Source: Parahaliea aestuarii (GTDB taxonomy: Bacteria > Pseudomonadota > Gammaproteobacteria > Pseudomonadales > Halieaceae). Taken from it: a stretch of 64,000 bases of DNA. The position numbers and the translations under genes were made by a program. This document shows positions 47,801-55,511 of the stretch, piece by piece. The stretch spans positions 496,001 to 560,000 of the forward strand of contig NZ_VRYZ01000001.1 in the NCBI RefSeq assembly GCF_008064635.1. Direction: 5' to 3'. Position 1 is the stretch's first letter. Each line of letters opens with the position of its first letter. The notes beneath the pieces were generated by a model, which saw only the letters and a program-made list of their open reading frames with translations, made no database searches and was not told the origin of the DNA.

Positions 47801-48198
47801 TCGCAGGCGCGCTCGGCAAAGGGCAGCGCCTGGTCGTAGCGCGCCTGCGTGTAATAGATGTAGCCGATGTAGTGCTGGGCCTTGGCGTAGTCCGGGGCGA
47901 TGGCGATGGCCTGGTGCAGCAACTCCAGCGCCGCCTCGGGCCGTCCCAGCAGGTGCGAAACCTTGCCCTGCAGGGCCGCGGCTTCGGCGTCGTCCGGTGC
48001 CAGGGCGCGAGCCTGGTCGGCAGCGGCGAGGGCATTTTCCAGATCGCCCTGCGCGGAGAGTTGCGAGCAGCGCTGCTTCCACTCGCGCAGCTTGCGCGGT
48101 TGCCTGAGCGTGGCCGATTCACCCTGGCGGGGGCTTGTCGTGCGGTTGGCCTGGTTGCGTTTGCGTTGCTGGGCGCGGGATGAACTGGCTCGGGTCAT
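44809..48198 (-). CDS. TPR / GT41 O-GlcNAc-transferase-like protein fused to methyltransferase-like domains
   Basis: An 1129-aa multi-domain protein. Residues ~40-240 are TPR repeats (LLHQAIAIAPDYAKAQHYIG). Residues ~255-615 match the GT41 (OGT/SPINDLY) catalytic region (LRIGLISDGFRGHPVGRMIT, DILIDLAGHNAGNRAMA, DIALDPWPYSGGLTTCEAFL). Residues ~640-930 resemble an FkbM-type methyltransferase without a clear SAM loop. The C-terminal ~170 residues look like a class I methyltransferase (YFEFGSGGSTVWAAAK, DMILIDGRFRV). Located directly downstream of flagellin, it most likely O-glycosylates flagellin and may methylate the sugar; that role is inferred from context. ATG 48198 follows GCAGGAAA. Confidence 0.85.
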   Translation of the reverse strand: MTRASSSRAQQRKRNQANRTTSPRQGESATLRQPRKLREWKQRCSQLSAQGDLENALAAADQARALAPDDAEAAALQGKVSHLLGRPEAALELLHQAIAIAPDYAKAQHYIGYIYYTQARYDQALPFAERACELIPGDVDMLNTLGNILLYRHDYERAREVLEKAAALAPEKYLSWNNLGNIHNALGDLDAGLESYRRAHEASPTAPGPFSNLITSYHYHPQRSAEEISALCKSWHDRFPPTLPPPVFDRQQPENKRLRIGLISDGFRGHPVGRMITSVLEQVSANEMALYFYSTNNASDGITQRLKRVATQWMSMQAMRDEQVVEQVRGDGIDILIDLAGHNAGNRAMAVSSRLAPLQLKWVGGLINTTGIRAMDYLLSDSVETPAGVDDAYVEKLIRMPDDYICYVPPNGYEPDVGPLPALENGYITLGCFNNAIKINDMVLEQWAAIMHDLPDSRLYLKSMQYKSAQRVRIVVDRMAALGIEEQRLIIEGPSPHEELLDAYNRVDIALDPWPYSGGLTTCEAFLMGVPVVSLPGPTFAGRHSASHLVNAGMPELVVNSWEEYRQRVLELAGDPDSLARIRRYLRSVLLESPVTDASRFATHFTRALRAIWVRHCRGHTPAALAFDQQGRPCFADDDGPIDLPQAAGDGAAAFSWSLPGPVVVVDNGARLFRDAGFDEMRKQGTFVAVGFDPAGSVEDTRYQDATDSDVQLFRHATLGDGSQGTLYATLDPGFSATLAPLPQDAAGADPANGRRILAEMPIASLQLDQIEGLQQIDWLILDQYSDSATILTHGQEALANALLLQVRVVFKPTHQRQTELGAVLAWALENGFRLYRLNDLAHGSRLPRPAAQGSSQHSELLSGDALLIPDDHRLAAMPAERRSKLAYLLHTVFSIHDLSWELLHGIDRDLAQRYLDSLTAPLTRSTANEASHPAAGMPKIPDAPHMSAAEAEMFKRSLESAGRYFEFGSGGSTVWAAAKGLQVEGVESDAKWVAALRQRIGEQCRVKSVDIGPTREWGFPVSAGSRERFPDYSRAIAAHDTGFDMILIDGRFRVACTLATIAHCLDHQVSKEARLFIHDFWDRPVYHCVLDFLETVERCDTAGVFRIRENISRDVLAQRWQEYAYNPQ

Positions 48199-48302
48199 GG
48201 GGTTTCCTGCGGGAGTTGGGAATTTCCAGCCCACTAGGCTAACGCCGCGGCGCGCCAGCCTAAGGCTCGATTAAGGCCGCGCTGATGGCCTATTTTCCCG
48301 GA

Positions 48303-48330
48303 TAAAAAAAAGGCTCCCCGAAGGGAGCCT
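48303..48330 (-). terminator. Rho-independent terminator of fliC
   Basis: On the minus strand: stem AGGCTCCC-TTCG-GGGAGCCT (48311-48330) followed by seven T. A UUCG tetraloop and the T-run make this a strong terminator. It separates flagellin from the glycosyltransferase gene. Confidence 0.93.
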
Positions 48331-48362
48331 GAAAACATCGTGTCCGTTTTCCGGGCGGGGGA

Positions 48363-49556
48363 TTAGCCCAGCAGGGACAGGACGTTCTGGGGTACCTGGT
48401 TGGCCTGGGCCAGAACCGAAGTGCCAGCCTGTTGCAGGATCTGCGCGCGGGTCATGTTGCTGACTTCAGCGGCGTAGTCTGCGTCCTCAATGCGCGAGCG
48501 CGCGGCGGAGAGGTTGGTTTCGTTGGTCTGCAGGTTGGTGATGGCAGACTCGAAGCGGTTCTGGATGGCACCGAGGTCGGAGCGCAGCTCGTCGACCTGT
48601 TTCAGGGCGCTGTCCAGCTGCTCCAGCGGGTTGGCGGTGGAGGCGCTCAGCAGGTCGCCGGCGTCAAGCTTGGTGCCGTCTACGCTGAAGTTCGCAGTGG
48701 TGGCCGCAGTGGTGATGTCCGCTTCTGACGGATCCAGTGCAACCTGGAAGGTTACTGCGGTGCCGGATGCGGCTTCAATCCCTTGCAGGCTAAGCGCCTT
48801 GGCCTCGGATTCAGATTGCGCGGTGATGGTGACATTTACGTACCAGTTGCCGTTGTCGTCAACTTGTGCAGTAGCAGCGGTTGCGACGGCGGTGGTGGAT
48901 ACACCCAGGTTGGTAGCCAGTTCGTCACTGAAGCCGGTGGCGGCAACAGCGTTGTTGGCGATACCCGTGGCAACGCCGTAGGCGTCTTCGTAATCGGCAG
49001 TTGCAGCCGCAGCGAGACCTGCGCCCGGGCCGTTGACGTTGAAGCTGTCCAGGCTCAGGGTGCTGGCAGTGATTTCTTTCAGGTTGACGCTGATGGACTC
49101 GCCATCGTTGGCACCGACCTGGATGTTCAGGCTGGTGTCTTTTGCCAGCACTTTCACGCCGTTGAAGTCGGTCTGCTCGGAGATACGGTCGATCTCGGTC
49201 AGACGCTGGTCGATTTCAGCCTGGATGGAAGCCTGGTCATCGGCAGAGTTGGTGCCGTTCTGGGATTGAACGGTCAGCTCGCGGATGCGCTGCAGGTTGT
49301 CGTTGACCTGGTTCAGGGCGCCTTCTGCAGTTTGCGCGACGGAGATACCGTCGTTGGCGTTGCGCTGGGCCTGGGACAGGCCGGTGATTTGCGCGCTCAT
49401 GCGGTTGGCGATGGCCTGGCCGGCGGCGTCGTCTTTGGCGCTGTTGATACGCAGGCCGGAAGACAGGCGCTCCATGGCGGTTGACAGGGCACTCTGGGAT
49501 TTGCCCAGGTTCTGCTGGCCGATCATTGCGGTAATGTTGGTGTTGATCACTGACAT
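48363..49556 (-). CDS. fliC: Flagellin FliC
   Basis: A 397-aa flagellin. The conserved N-terminal D0/D1 (MSVINTNITAMIGQQNLGKS, SSGLRINSAKDDAAGQAIAN) and C-terminal D1/D0 (RIEDADYAAEVSNMTRAQIL, QANQVPQNVLSLLG) flank a variable alanine/threonine-rich middle (~170-300) that would be surface-exposed and holds many Ser/Thr residues for O-glycosylation. Single flagellin gene in the window, with its own sigma-28 promoter and terminator. Confidence 0.96.
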   Translation of the reverse strand: MSVINTNITAMIGQQNLGKSQSALSTAMERLSSGLRINSAKDDAAGQAIANRMSAQITGLSQAQRNANDGISVAQTAEGALNQVNDNLQRIRELTVQSQNGTNSADDQASIQAEIDQRLTEIDRISEQTDFNGVKVLAKDTSLNIQVGANDGESISVNLKEITASTLSLDSFNVNGPGAGLAAAATADYEDAYGVATGIANNAVAATGFSDELATNLGVSTTAVATAATAQVDDNGNWYVNVTITAQSESEAKALSLQGIEAASGTAVTFQVALDPSEADITTAATTANFSVDGTKLDAGDLLSASTANPLEQLDSALKQVDELRSDLGAIQNRFESAITNLQTNETNLSAARSRIEDADYAAEVSNMTRAQILQQAGTSVLAQANQVPQNVLSLLG

Positions 49557-49662
49557 AAGTATGTCCTTCTGTTTTCGACTGATTCGTTAAAAGTCCGGCG
49601 GTGTCGTTTCAGTCGAGCTGATCGCGGTTCCGCCGCAACGGCGCCAAATGCCGTTACCCCAT

Positions 49663-49689
49663 ATCTCGGCGGATTTGTCCCAAGCTTTA
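49663..49689 (-). promoter_or_regulatory. Sigma-28 promoter of fliC
   Basis: On the minus strand TAAAGCTT, an 11-base spacer, GCCGAGAT. It lies 106 bases before the flagellin ATG, leaving a long 5' leader. Confidence 0.85.
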
Positions 49690-49727
49690 GCCCTGCAATT
49701 TTCAAAAAGTCGTCGGCACCGGATAGC

Positions 49728-49754
49728 TAAAGAATCCCGGTGCAGCGCCGATAG
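49728..49754 (+). promoter_or_regulatory. Sigma-28 promoter of the PilZ/HD gene
   Basis: TAAAGAAT, an 11-base spacer, GCCGATAG, 56 bases before the start codon and back to back with the fliC promoter, placing the downstream gene in the late flagellar regulon. Confidence 0.85.
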
Positions 49755-49810
49755 ACGGGAGGAGTGCCGTCACTGGCACAGAATGCGGGGTAGAGGCGGA
49801 GCGCAGCAGT

Positions 49811-51502
49811 ATGAATGAGGACAGGGCGCCGGGCCGGGTGCATGGCCCGGCCGCGGTAGAGGAACTGATGGCAACGCTGACCCTGCCCGGGGTCGCCGCG
49901 CTGGAACTGGGTGAGGGCAGCGACAAGCCGCTGCCCGTGGTGGTGGAGCGCGCCGTACCCGGGGAGAGTGTGGTGGTTGATATCACCGCCACCGGCCATC
50001 ACGCGCCGGCCATTATGCGCCAGCGCGAGCTGCGTTTGGTCGGCCGTCACGCAGACGGCTTGCTGCGCACGCCGCCCCTTCCTTTATTACGCGTTGAGGT
50101 CGAGGGTGGGCGGCAGCGCTGTTATTGCGAATATCCTGCTTATATAGAGCAGCACCAGCGGCGTGACAGTTACCGGGCCGCCCTGCGGCTCGGCATGCAC
50201 GCGGGCGTCCTGTTGCGACTGCCTGACACCTCGGGTGCCATTCAGGGCGATCTGCGGGACTTGTCCATGGGTGGTTGCCAGGTGCGGCTGCCGGGCTCCG
50301 CTGCCGAAGGGCTGGAGGGCACCGCGGAGCTGGAGCTGTGCTTTGTCAACGGTACCCGCTTTGTGGTGAATGCCAGGGCGAGGCGACATTCAGTGGAGGC
50401 GGGGGGAGCCGTTGTCGAAGTTGGCTTTGAGTTTCTCCCGCTTGGCAATGAGCAGGATCGCCAGCTTTGGTACCTGGTGCGCGAAATCGAGCGCGAGGCC
50501 GCCCGCAGCGCCAGCGACGAGGATTCCGCCCTGCAGCCTTCTCCGCTCTTTGCTGTCGCGCGCGAAGGCGAGGCGGAAGTCGGGCTGGGCAATGGTTACA
50601 ACTACGCCACGCCGATGGCGCGGCGGCTGGCGCGGGTGGCGGACTACCTGAGCGGGCAGTTGCTGGAATTGCGCGAGGGCGCTCCGGTCGACCCGGCCCT
50701 GCTATCGCGTGCCGCTGACCGCGTGCTGGTGCTACAGGATGAGGACAGGGAGGCACTGTTGCTGTCCCTGCCCCTGCTGCCCGTTCAGCGCCCTGTCATC
50801 CAGCAGGCACTGGCGCTTGCTGTGCGCCTGGTGGATATCGGTGCCGCCCTGCGCATGCCGCGGGAATTGCTGAAGGCGCTGGCCGCCTGTGCGCTGATCC
50901 ACGATCTCGGCCGCTTTCTGGGCGAGCCGGGGACAGCGCAGGGGGGGCGAGTGGAGGGTGGCAGCCAGAGGCGCGCCGAGGGGCTGGACCAGTTGCGGCC
51001 GCGACTGCGGCGCTGCCAGTGGTTGTCGGATGCCGTGCGGGAGGCCGTGCTGGAAGGTGCCTACGAGCGCCTGGACGGCAGCGGCGAACCGCATGGGTGG
51101 CGCGGCGATGAATTGCATGAACTGACCCGCCTGACCAGTGTGGCGGTAGAGATCGAGCAGCTTGCCTGGCCCGCCGCCGGGCGCGAGGCGCTGGATATCG
51201 TCGCTATCCGCCAGCACTTGTTGCAGCGTGAAGCCGCCTTCGACCCGCGCTGGGTGCAGCGCTATTTCAGTCACTTCGGCCAGTTGCCAGTCGGCGCGCC
51301 GGTGGCGCTGGAAGACGGTCGCTGTGGCTGGGTGGCGGCGCTGGACGAGCAGCGGCGCCCCGGCGCGGTGCAGCTCTGCGCGCGGGAGCAGGCCTGGCCC
51401 TCAGCCCCCCTCGACACACAGTCACTCGGCGAGCGTTTGCAGGGCGCCGGGCTGGCGGCGGCGGGGCCGCTGCGTGCCGTGGCGCGCTCGCGGTCGCCCT
51501 GA
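49811..51502 (+). CDS. PilZ domain protein with degenerate HD-GYP-like domain
   Basis: A 563-aa protein. Residues ~1-115 resemble a YcgR-type N domain. The PilZ domain (~115-225) keeps the c-di-GMP motifs RRDSYR and DLSMGG. Residues ~330-450 resemble HD-GYP: IHDLGRFLG with His364-Asp365 and YERLDGSGEPHGWRG near 418-432. The GYP triad is changed to GEP and the preceding HH pair is missing, so phosphodiesterase activity is doubtful. It probably reads c-di-GMP and acts on motor or filament function, an inference supported by its sigma-28 promoter and position between fliC and fliD. I do not recognise a named gene. Confidence 0.75.
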   Translation: MNEDRAPGRVHGPAAVEELMATLTLPGVAALELGEGSDKPLPVVVERAVPGESVVVDITATGHHAPAIMRQRELRLVGRHADGLLRTPPLPLLRVEVEGGRQRCYCEYPAYIEQHQRRDSYRAALRLGMHAGVLLRLPDTSGAIQGDLRDLSMGGCQVRLPGSAAEGLEGTAELELCFVNGTRFVVNARARRHSVEAGGAVVEVGFEFLPLGNEQDRQLWYLVREIEREAARSASDEDSALQPSPLFAVAREGEAEVGLGNGYNYATPMARRLARVADYLSGQLLELREGAPVDPALLSRAADRVLVLQDEDREALLLSLPLLPVQRPVIQQALALAVRLVDIGAALRMPRELLKALAACALIHDLGRFLGEPGTAQGGRVEGGSQRRAEGLDQLRPRLRRCQWLSDAVREAVLEGAYERLDGSGEPHGWRGDELHELTRLTSVAVEIEQLAWPAAGREALDIVAIRQHLLQREAAFDPRWVQRYFSHFGQLPVGAPVALEDGRCGWVAALDEQRRPGAVQLCAREQAWPSAPLDTQSLGERLQGAGLAAAGPLRAVARSRSP

Positions 51503-51520
51503 TACCGGCCCGGATTGGCC

Positions 51521-51547
51521 TAAAGAATTTGTGGCGCAGGCCGAAAG
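51521..51547 (+). promoter_or_regulatory. Sigma-28 promoter of fliD
   Basis: TAAAGAAT, an 11-base spacer, GCCGAAAG, beginning 19 bases after the PilZ gene stop and 95 bases before the fliD ATG. Confidence 0.8.
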
Positions 51548-51641
51548 CAGTAAATAGCGTGCCGGTGAGGCTCTGTTTCACCCTTGGGTTATGGCGAACT
51601 GGCGCACAATACGCCACTGATGGACGAGGTAAGTGAAAACT

Positions 51642-52988
51642 ATGGCGAGTATTTCTTCTCTGGGCATTGGCTCCGGGCTGGATCTCAGCGGCCTGCTGGA
51701 TCAGCTGGAATCCGCCGAACGGCAGAAGCTGACACCCATCGTCGCCCAGCAAAACAAACAGCAGGCGAAGATTTCTTCCTTCGGCCTGCTGGACAGCGCT
51801 CTCGACCAGCTCAATAGCGCCGTGGCCAAGCTGGCTTCGCCGGACCTGTTCTCGACAGTGAAGGCGAGCAGCAGCGGCGATGCGGCTACTGTCACCGCCG
51901 ATGCCGAGGCGCTGCCCGGCACCTTCCAGGTGGAGGTACAGCAACTGGCGCGCGGCTACAGCATCGCGACTGCCGGTGTGGCCGACCGCGAGGCCGACCT
52001 GGGGGCGGGGGTAATCACCCTGACCCTGGCCAGCGGGGATACCGCCGACATCGACATCGACGCTGACAACAGCTCGCTGGAAGATATTCGCGATGCCATT
52101 AACGCCGCCGATGCCGGCGTGTCGGCCTCCCTGGTCAACGACGGCAGCGGTAGCCCCTGGCGACTGGTGCTGGCGTCCAGCGAGACAGGGTCGGAAGCGG
52201 CTATCGCGGCGGTGGATTTTGGCGCGCTGGCGGGGAGCCTGAGCCTCGATGCCGGCACCGAGGTGGCGGCCCGGAATGCCGAGTTGAGTGTCAATGGCAT
52301 CGCCATCCAGAGCCAGTCCAACAGCGTCGCCGACGCCATTCAGGGGGTGACCCTGAACCTCGCGGAGACCGGCAGCCTGGAGCTGGAGCTGGAGCGGGAC
52401 AGCGAAAAGGCAAGCAATGCCGTGCAGGGCTTCGTCAACAGTTACAACGCACTGCAGAAGACCATCGGTAGCCTGAGCAGTTACAACAGCGATACCGGTT
52501 CTGCCGGCATGCTGCTGGGCAACAATACGCTGCGCTCCATCGAAACCCGCCTGCGCGATGGCATGAGTACCGTCGAGAACAGCGGCGCGCTGGGTATGCT
52601 CAGCGATATCGGTGTCTCGCTGCAGCTCGACGGCACCCTGTCCCTGGACAGTGACCGCCTCGACGAAGTCGTCGCCGCACAGCCCGGAGACCTGGCCGCC
52701 TTCTTTACCGGCGATGGGGAGAACGGCTTTGCCAACCGCCTGGCCGACCTCATCGACCCGATGGTGCAGGACGGCGGCCTGATAGACAGTGCCACCGACG
52801 CCCTGGACGACAGTATCGACGCCCTGGGCCTGCGCTACGAGCGTATGGAGCAGAGCATCGCGGCAACGGTGAGTCGCTACCGCAGCCAGTTCAGCCAGCT
52901 GGACAGCCTGATAGCCACCATGAACTCCACCAGTAGCTACCTGACCCAGCAATTCGACATGATGAATGCACAGCTGGGCCGTAAGTGA
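51642..52988 (+). CDS. fliD: Flagellar filament cap protein FliD
   Basis: A 448-aa protein with the FliD start MASISSLGIGSGLDLSGLLD and C-terminal coil (YRSQFSQLDSLIATMNSTSS). Caps the filament and folds flagellin. ATG 51642 is chosen over the GTG at 51633 because GAGGTAA (51626-51632) gives normal spacing only for the ATG. Confidence 0.94.
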   Translation: MASISSLGIGSGLDLSGLLDQLESAERQKLTPIVAQQNKQQAKISSFGLLDSALDQLNSAVAKLASPDLFSTVKASSSGDAATVTADAEALPGTFQVEVQQLARGYSIATAGVADREADLGAGVITLTLASGDTADIDIDADNSSLEDIRDAINAADAGVSASLVNDGSGSPWRLVLASSETGSEAAIAAVDFGALAGSLSLDAGTEVAARNAELSVNGIAIQSQSNSVADAIQGVTLNLAETGSLELELERDSEKASNAVQGFVNSYNALQKTIGSLSSYNSDTGSAGMLLGNNTLRSIETRLRDGMSTVENSGALGMLSDIGVSLQLDGTLSLDSDRLDEVVAAQPGDLAAFFTGDGENGFANRLADLIDPMVQDGGLIDSATDALDDSIDALGLRYERMEQSIAATVSRYRSQFSQLDSLIATMNSTSSYLTQQFDMMNAQLGRK

Positions 52989-53036
52989 AGCCAACAAGGG
53001 CGGTGAAATGAAAGTACAGCAAAGGAGCGTCCGGCC

Positions 53037-53501
53037 ATGATGAACCGGCGAGGAGCTGCCGCGGCCTGGCGCCAGGGCCCCGGCAGCTATGCCAGAGTGG
53101 GGGTGGAGAGCGACGTGCTGTCCGCCAGCCCGCACCGTTTGATAGAGATGCTGTTCGACGGTGCGCTGAGCGCCATTCGAACCGCGCGGTTGCAGCTCGA
53201 GAACGGTGACAGGGGCGCCAAGGGTCTGGCCATTTCCAAAGCCCTGGATATCGTCAACAACGGCCTCCTGGCGGCCCTCGATGAGGAGCAGGGCGGTGAC
53301 ATCGCCGCACAGCTGGCCGCCATCTACTACTATGTGGGGCGCCTGTTGCTTAAAGCCAACCTGCACGACGACGACGACAGCCTGGCCGAGGCGGGGCGCC
53401 TGTTAGAGGATATCGCCTCCGCCTGGCGCCAAATCGGTGCCGGCCGGCAGGCCGCTGGCGCCACCGAGATCAGGGAGGCGATCCCGGATGCCGGCATCTG
53501 A
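53037..53501 (+). CDS. fliS: Flagellin export chaperone FliS
   Basis: A 154-aa protein with FliS features: YARVGVESDVLSASPHRLIE, MLFDGALSAIRTA and ALDIVNNGLLAALDEEQGGD. It binds the flagellin C-terminus and prevents early polymerisation. AAAGGAG precedes the ATG. The N-terminal ~15 residues are extra relative to enterobacterial FliS. Confidence 0.93.
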   Translation: MMNRRGAAAAWRQGPGSYARVGVESDVLSASPHRLIEMLFDGALSAIRTARLQLENGDRGAKGLAISKALDIVNNGLLAALDEEQGGDIAAQLAAIYYYVGRLLLKANLHDDDDSLAEAGRLLEDIASAWRQIGAGRQAAGATEIREAIPDAGI

Positions 53502-53907
53502 GCCAGGTAGCAGTGGACGCCCGGCGTCCGTGACCATCAAAACAGGAGAAGAGTTGCTGGCCGTTTACGAATCGCTGGTGCTGATGACCCGGGCCATGCT
53601 GGAACTGGCGCGCAACCAGCGCTGGGAAGAGCTGATCCGGCAGCAGGCACGCTACGTGGTAGAGGTGGAAACCCTGCGGCGGCACGAGGCCGGATTGTCG
53701 CTGGACAATGATCAGCGCGAGCACAAGGCACTGATGCTGGAGGCCATTCTCGCCAATGACCTGGCCATTCGTGACCTGTTGCTGCAGCGCAGGGACGAGA
53801 TTGGCGAGCGCCTCGGTACCGCGCAGCGCCGCCGCAGTCTCAACCGGGTCTACCGCCAGGGTACTGCCCTGACGTCCGATGAGACGCGGCTGACCGACGA
53901 GTACTGA
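53488..53907 (+). CDS. fliT: FliT-like flagellar chaperone
   Basis: A 139-aa helical protein at the fliDST position. The core (LLAVYESLVLMTRAMLELAR, QRWEELIRQQARYVVEVETL) resembles FliT, the FliD chaperone that in enterics also binds FlhDC. ATG 53488 with GGGAGG nine bases upstream overlaps fliS by 14 nt; GTG 53530 is an alternative. Similarity to known FliT is modest, so position is part of the evidence. Confidence 0.75.
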   Translation: MPASEPGSSGRPASVTIKTGEELLAVYESLVLMTRAMLELARNQRWEELIRQQARYVVEVETLRRHEAGLSLDNDQREHKALMLEAILANDLAIRDLLLQRRDEIGERLGTAQRRRSLNRVYRQGTALTSDETRLTDEY

Positions 53908-53922
53908 GGGCGGATAGGCGAC

Positions 53923-54933
53923 GTGGCTGGCCTGACTCCCCTGCTGGACACGCTGCTGCACCAGGTGCTGGGCAAGCGCGTGGACCTGCAGCCAGCGCGC
54001 GCCCTCAATGAGCCGGTCAAGCCCCTGCAGGCGGCCATTGCCCCCCAGGCCGTGCACAGTGATTCGCGCCTGGATCCCCGGGCGCTGCTGCCACAGAGCC
54101 TCCTTGCCGGCGATGCCGGACACCCGGTGGCGCGCCCCGCGGCGGACACCGCCGGCGGCGGTAGCGCCGCCACACTGCAACTGAGTCCCGCCGCCCGGGA
54201 AATCGCCAGCCTGCTGGCGCGCTATCCCGCGCCGCCATCGGTACTGCGCGGATCACCGCTGCAAAGCGAGCCGGGCGCGCCGCCGGAACCGGCGGTGCTG
54301 GCCCGGGCGGTGCAGGGCCAGATTGCCCGCAGCGGCCTGTTCTACGAATCCCACCTGGCGCTCTGGTATCGCGGTCGCCTGCCGCTCGCGCAGCTGGCTC
54401 TGGAACCGCAGATGACCGACAGCGCCCGACCGGCGGCGCCGCCCCCGGGCGCCAGCGCTGCATTGCCGCCAGCCGAATCCGATGCCCCCCGCAGACAGTC
54501 CCGGGAAGAGGGCACTGTGGCGCGCTTGCCCGACACGCTGGCCAGCGTCCTGCGCCACCAGCTGGAACTGCTTGCCACCCCGGTGGTGCGCTGGGAGGGT
54601 GAGGTCTGGGAGGGCCTGTTTCTGGCGCTGGCGATATTTGCGCCGGAAGTCGCCTGGGGCGATGCCCGCCGCCGGGGCGATGAAGCGGCAGAGGGCGACG
54701 CCGCCGATGCCGAAGAACAGGCCTGGAGTACCGAACTGGTGCTGGACCTGGCGCAGCGCGGCCGCCTCCAGGTCAGGATGACGCTGGTGGCGCAGGCGCT
54801 GAGCCTCGAACTGACCGCCGCCACCGAGCTCACCGACAGCCTGGCGCAGCGCGGGGAGGGACTGCGCACCCGTCTGGTCGACTGCGGCTTCCAGCCGGTC
54901 AACCTGCAATTCCGGATACTGGCCGATGAGTGA
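53923..54933 (+). CDS. Second FliK-family (hook-length-control-like) protein
   Basis: A 336-aa Ala/Pro-rich protein, GTG start 15 bases after fliT. The C-terminal ~120 residues (WSTELVLDLAQRGRLQVRMT, LRTRLVDCGFQPVNLQF) have the strand-helix layout of the Flg_hook domain of FliK. Pairs of such a gene with a small FlhB-tail homologue are found in beta- and some gammaproteobacterial flagellar clusters. It overlaps the FhlB gene by 8 nt. Role unknown; perhaps an alternative specificity-switch partner. Confidence 0.7.
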   Translation: MAGLTPLLDTLLHQVLGKRVDLQPARALNEPVKPLQAAIAPQAVHSDSRLDPRALLPQSLLAGDAGHPVARPAADTAGGGSAATLQLSPAAREIASLLARYPAPPSVLRGSPLQSEPGAPPEPAVLARAVQGQIARSGLFYESHLALWYRGRLPLAQLALEPQMTDSARPAAPPPGASAALPPAESDAPRRQSREEGTVARLPDTLASVLRHQLELLATPVVRWEGEVWEGLFLALAIFAPEVAWGDARRRGDEAAEGDAADAEEQAWSTELVLDLAQRGRLQVRMTLVAQALSLELTAATELTDSLAQRGEGLRTRLVDCGFQPVNLQFRILADE

Positions 54934-55201
54934 CGAGCCGACCTCGCGCCGTCCGCCGTCCCGCGCCGCGGTGCTTGCCTATGGCGATCCCCATACCGCG
55001 CCGCGCCTGGTGGCCAGCGGCTATGGAGAGCTGGCGGAGCGTCTGATCAGCGAGGCCCGCCGCCACGGACTCTACGTTCACAGCGAGCCGGCGCTGGTGC
55101 AGCTGTTAATGCAACTGGATCTCGATCAGCGCATTCCCGACCCTTTGTATCGCGCCATTGCCGAGGTGCTCGGCTGGCTGGCGGAAGAGGACGAAGCGTG
55201 A
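54926..55201 (+). CDS. fhlB: FlhB C-terminal-domain homologue (FhlB)
   Basis: A 91-aa protein resembling only the cytoplasmic tail of FlhB/YscU (RAAVLAYGDPHTAPRLVASG, GELAERLISEARRHGLYVHS, IPDPLYRAIAEVLGWLAEED). The NPTH autocleavage motif is replaced by YGDPHTAP, and there is no membrane part. FhlB-like proteins can replace or assist the cleaved FlhB tail in substrate switching. Full-length FlhB is not in the window. Adjacent to the second FliK-like gene, which fits a switch pair. Confidence 0.85.
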   Translation: MSDEPTSRRPPSRAAVLAYGDPHTAPRLVASGYGELAERLISEARRHGLYVHSEPALVQLLMQLDLDQRIPDPLYRAIAEVLGWLAEEDEA

Positions 55202-55511
55202 TTCGCAGGTGTCTCTGCGCCGGGTAAAAAGCCCCATCCGGCGGACTTTCTGATGGAAGTGAAACGTGGGTCACATTTTGATAGGGCATGTCACATTTAA
55301 ACAATCATTCTCAAAAGTTATTATTGTGCGCAATCAGAAAGACACCGATCCGGTCAGGTTTGCTAAGGGATTTTGTTTCCGAACCGGTTCACAGAAGTGT
55401 CGATTGTCTTGCAGGGAAGCAAAACGGCCTGGAGGAATCCGCAGCCAAAAAATGCGGGTCCGCCAATACTTGGTAGGGATCGGGGTGAAGCGCCCCGGCC
55501 GTCGGTAAACA
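55202..55511 (+). promoter_or_regulatory. Long upstream region of flhDC
   Basis: A 310-base gap, the longest inside the flagellar cluster, with an AT-rich centre (55290-55340). GTCACATTT occurs twice at 55270-55278 and 55290-55298, exactly 20 bp apart, i.e. on the same face of the helix. ACAAT (55301) and ATTGT (55323) flank the AT-rich core. A master-regulator control region with tandem activator sites is the likely reading. Specific factors cannot be named: the repeats resemble only one half of a CRP site. Confidence 0.5.

Noticed and set aside
51267-53366. Long open frame on the minus strand opposite fliD (about 700 codons)
   Set aside because: It is antisense to well-conserved fliD, fliS and the end of the PilZ gene, has low-complexity composition from high-GC codon bias, and shows no family features or ribosome site.
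55255-55300. A CRP site upstream of flhDC
   Set aside because: AGTGA and TCACA are 8 rather than 6 bases apart; only the repeated half-site is convincing.
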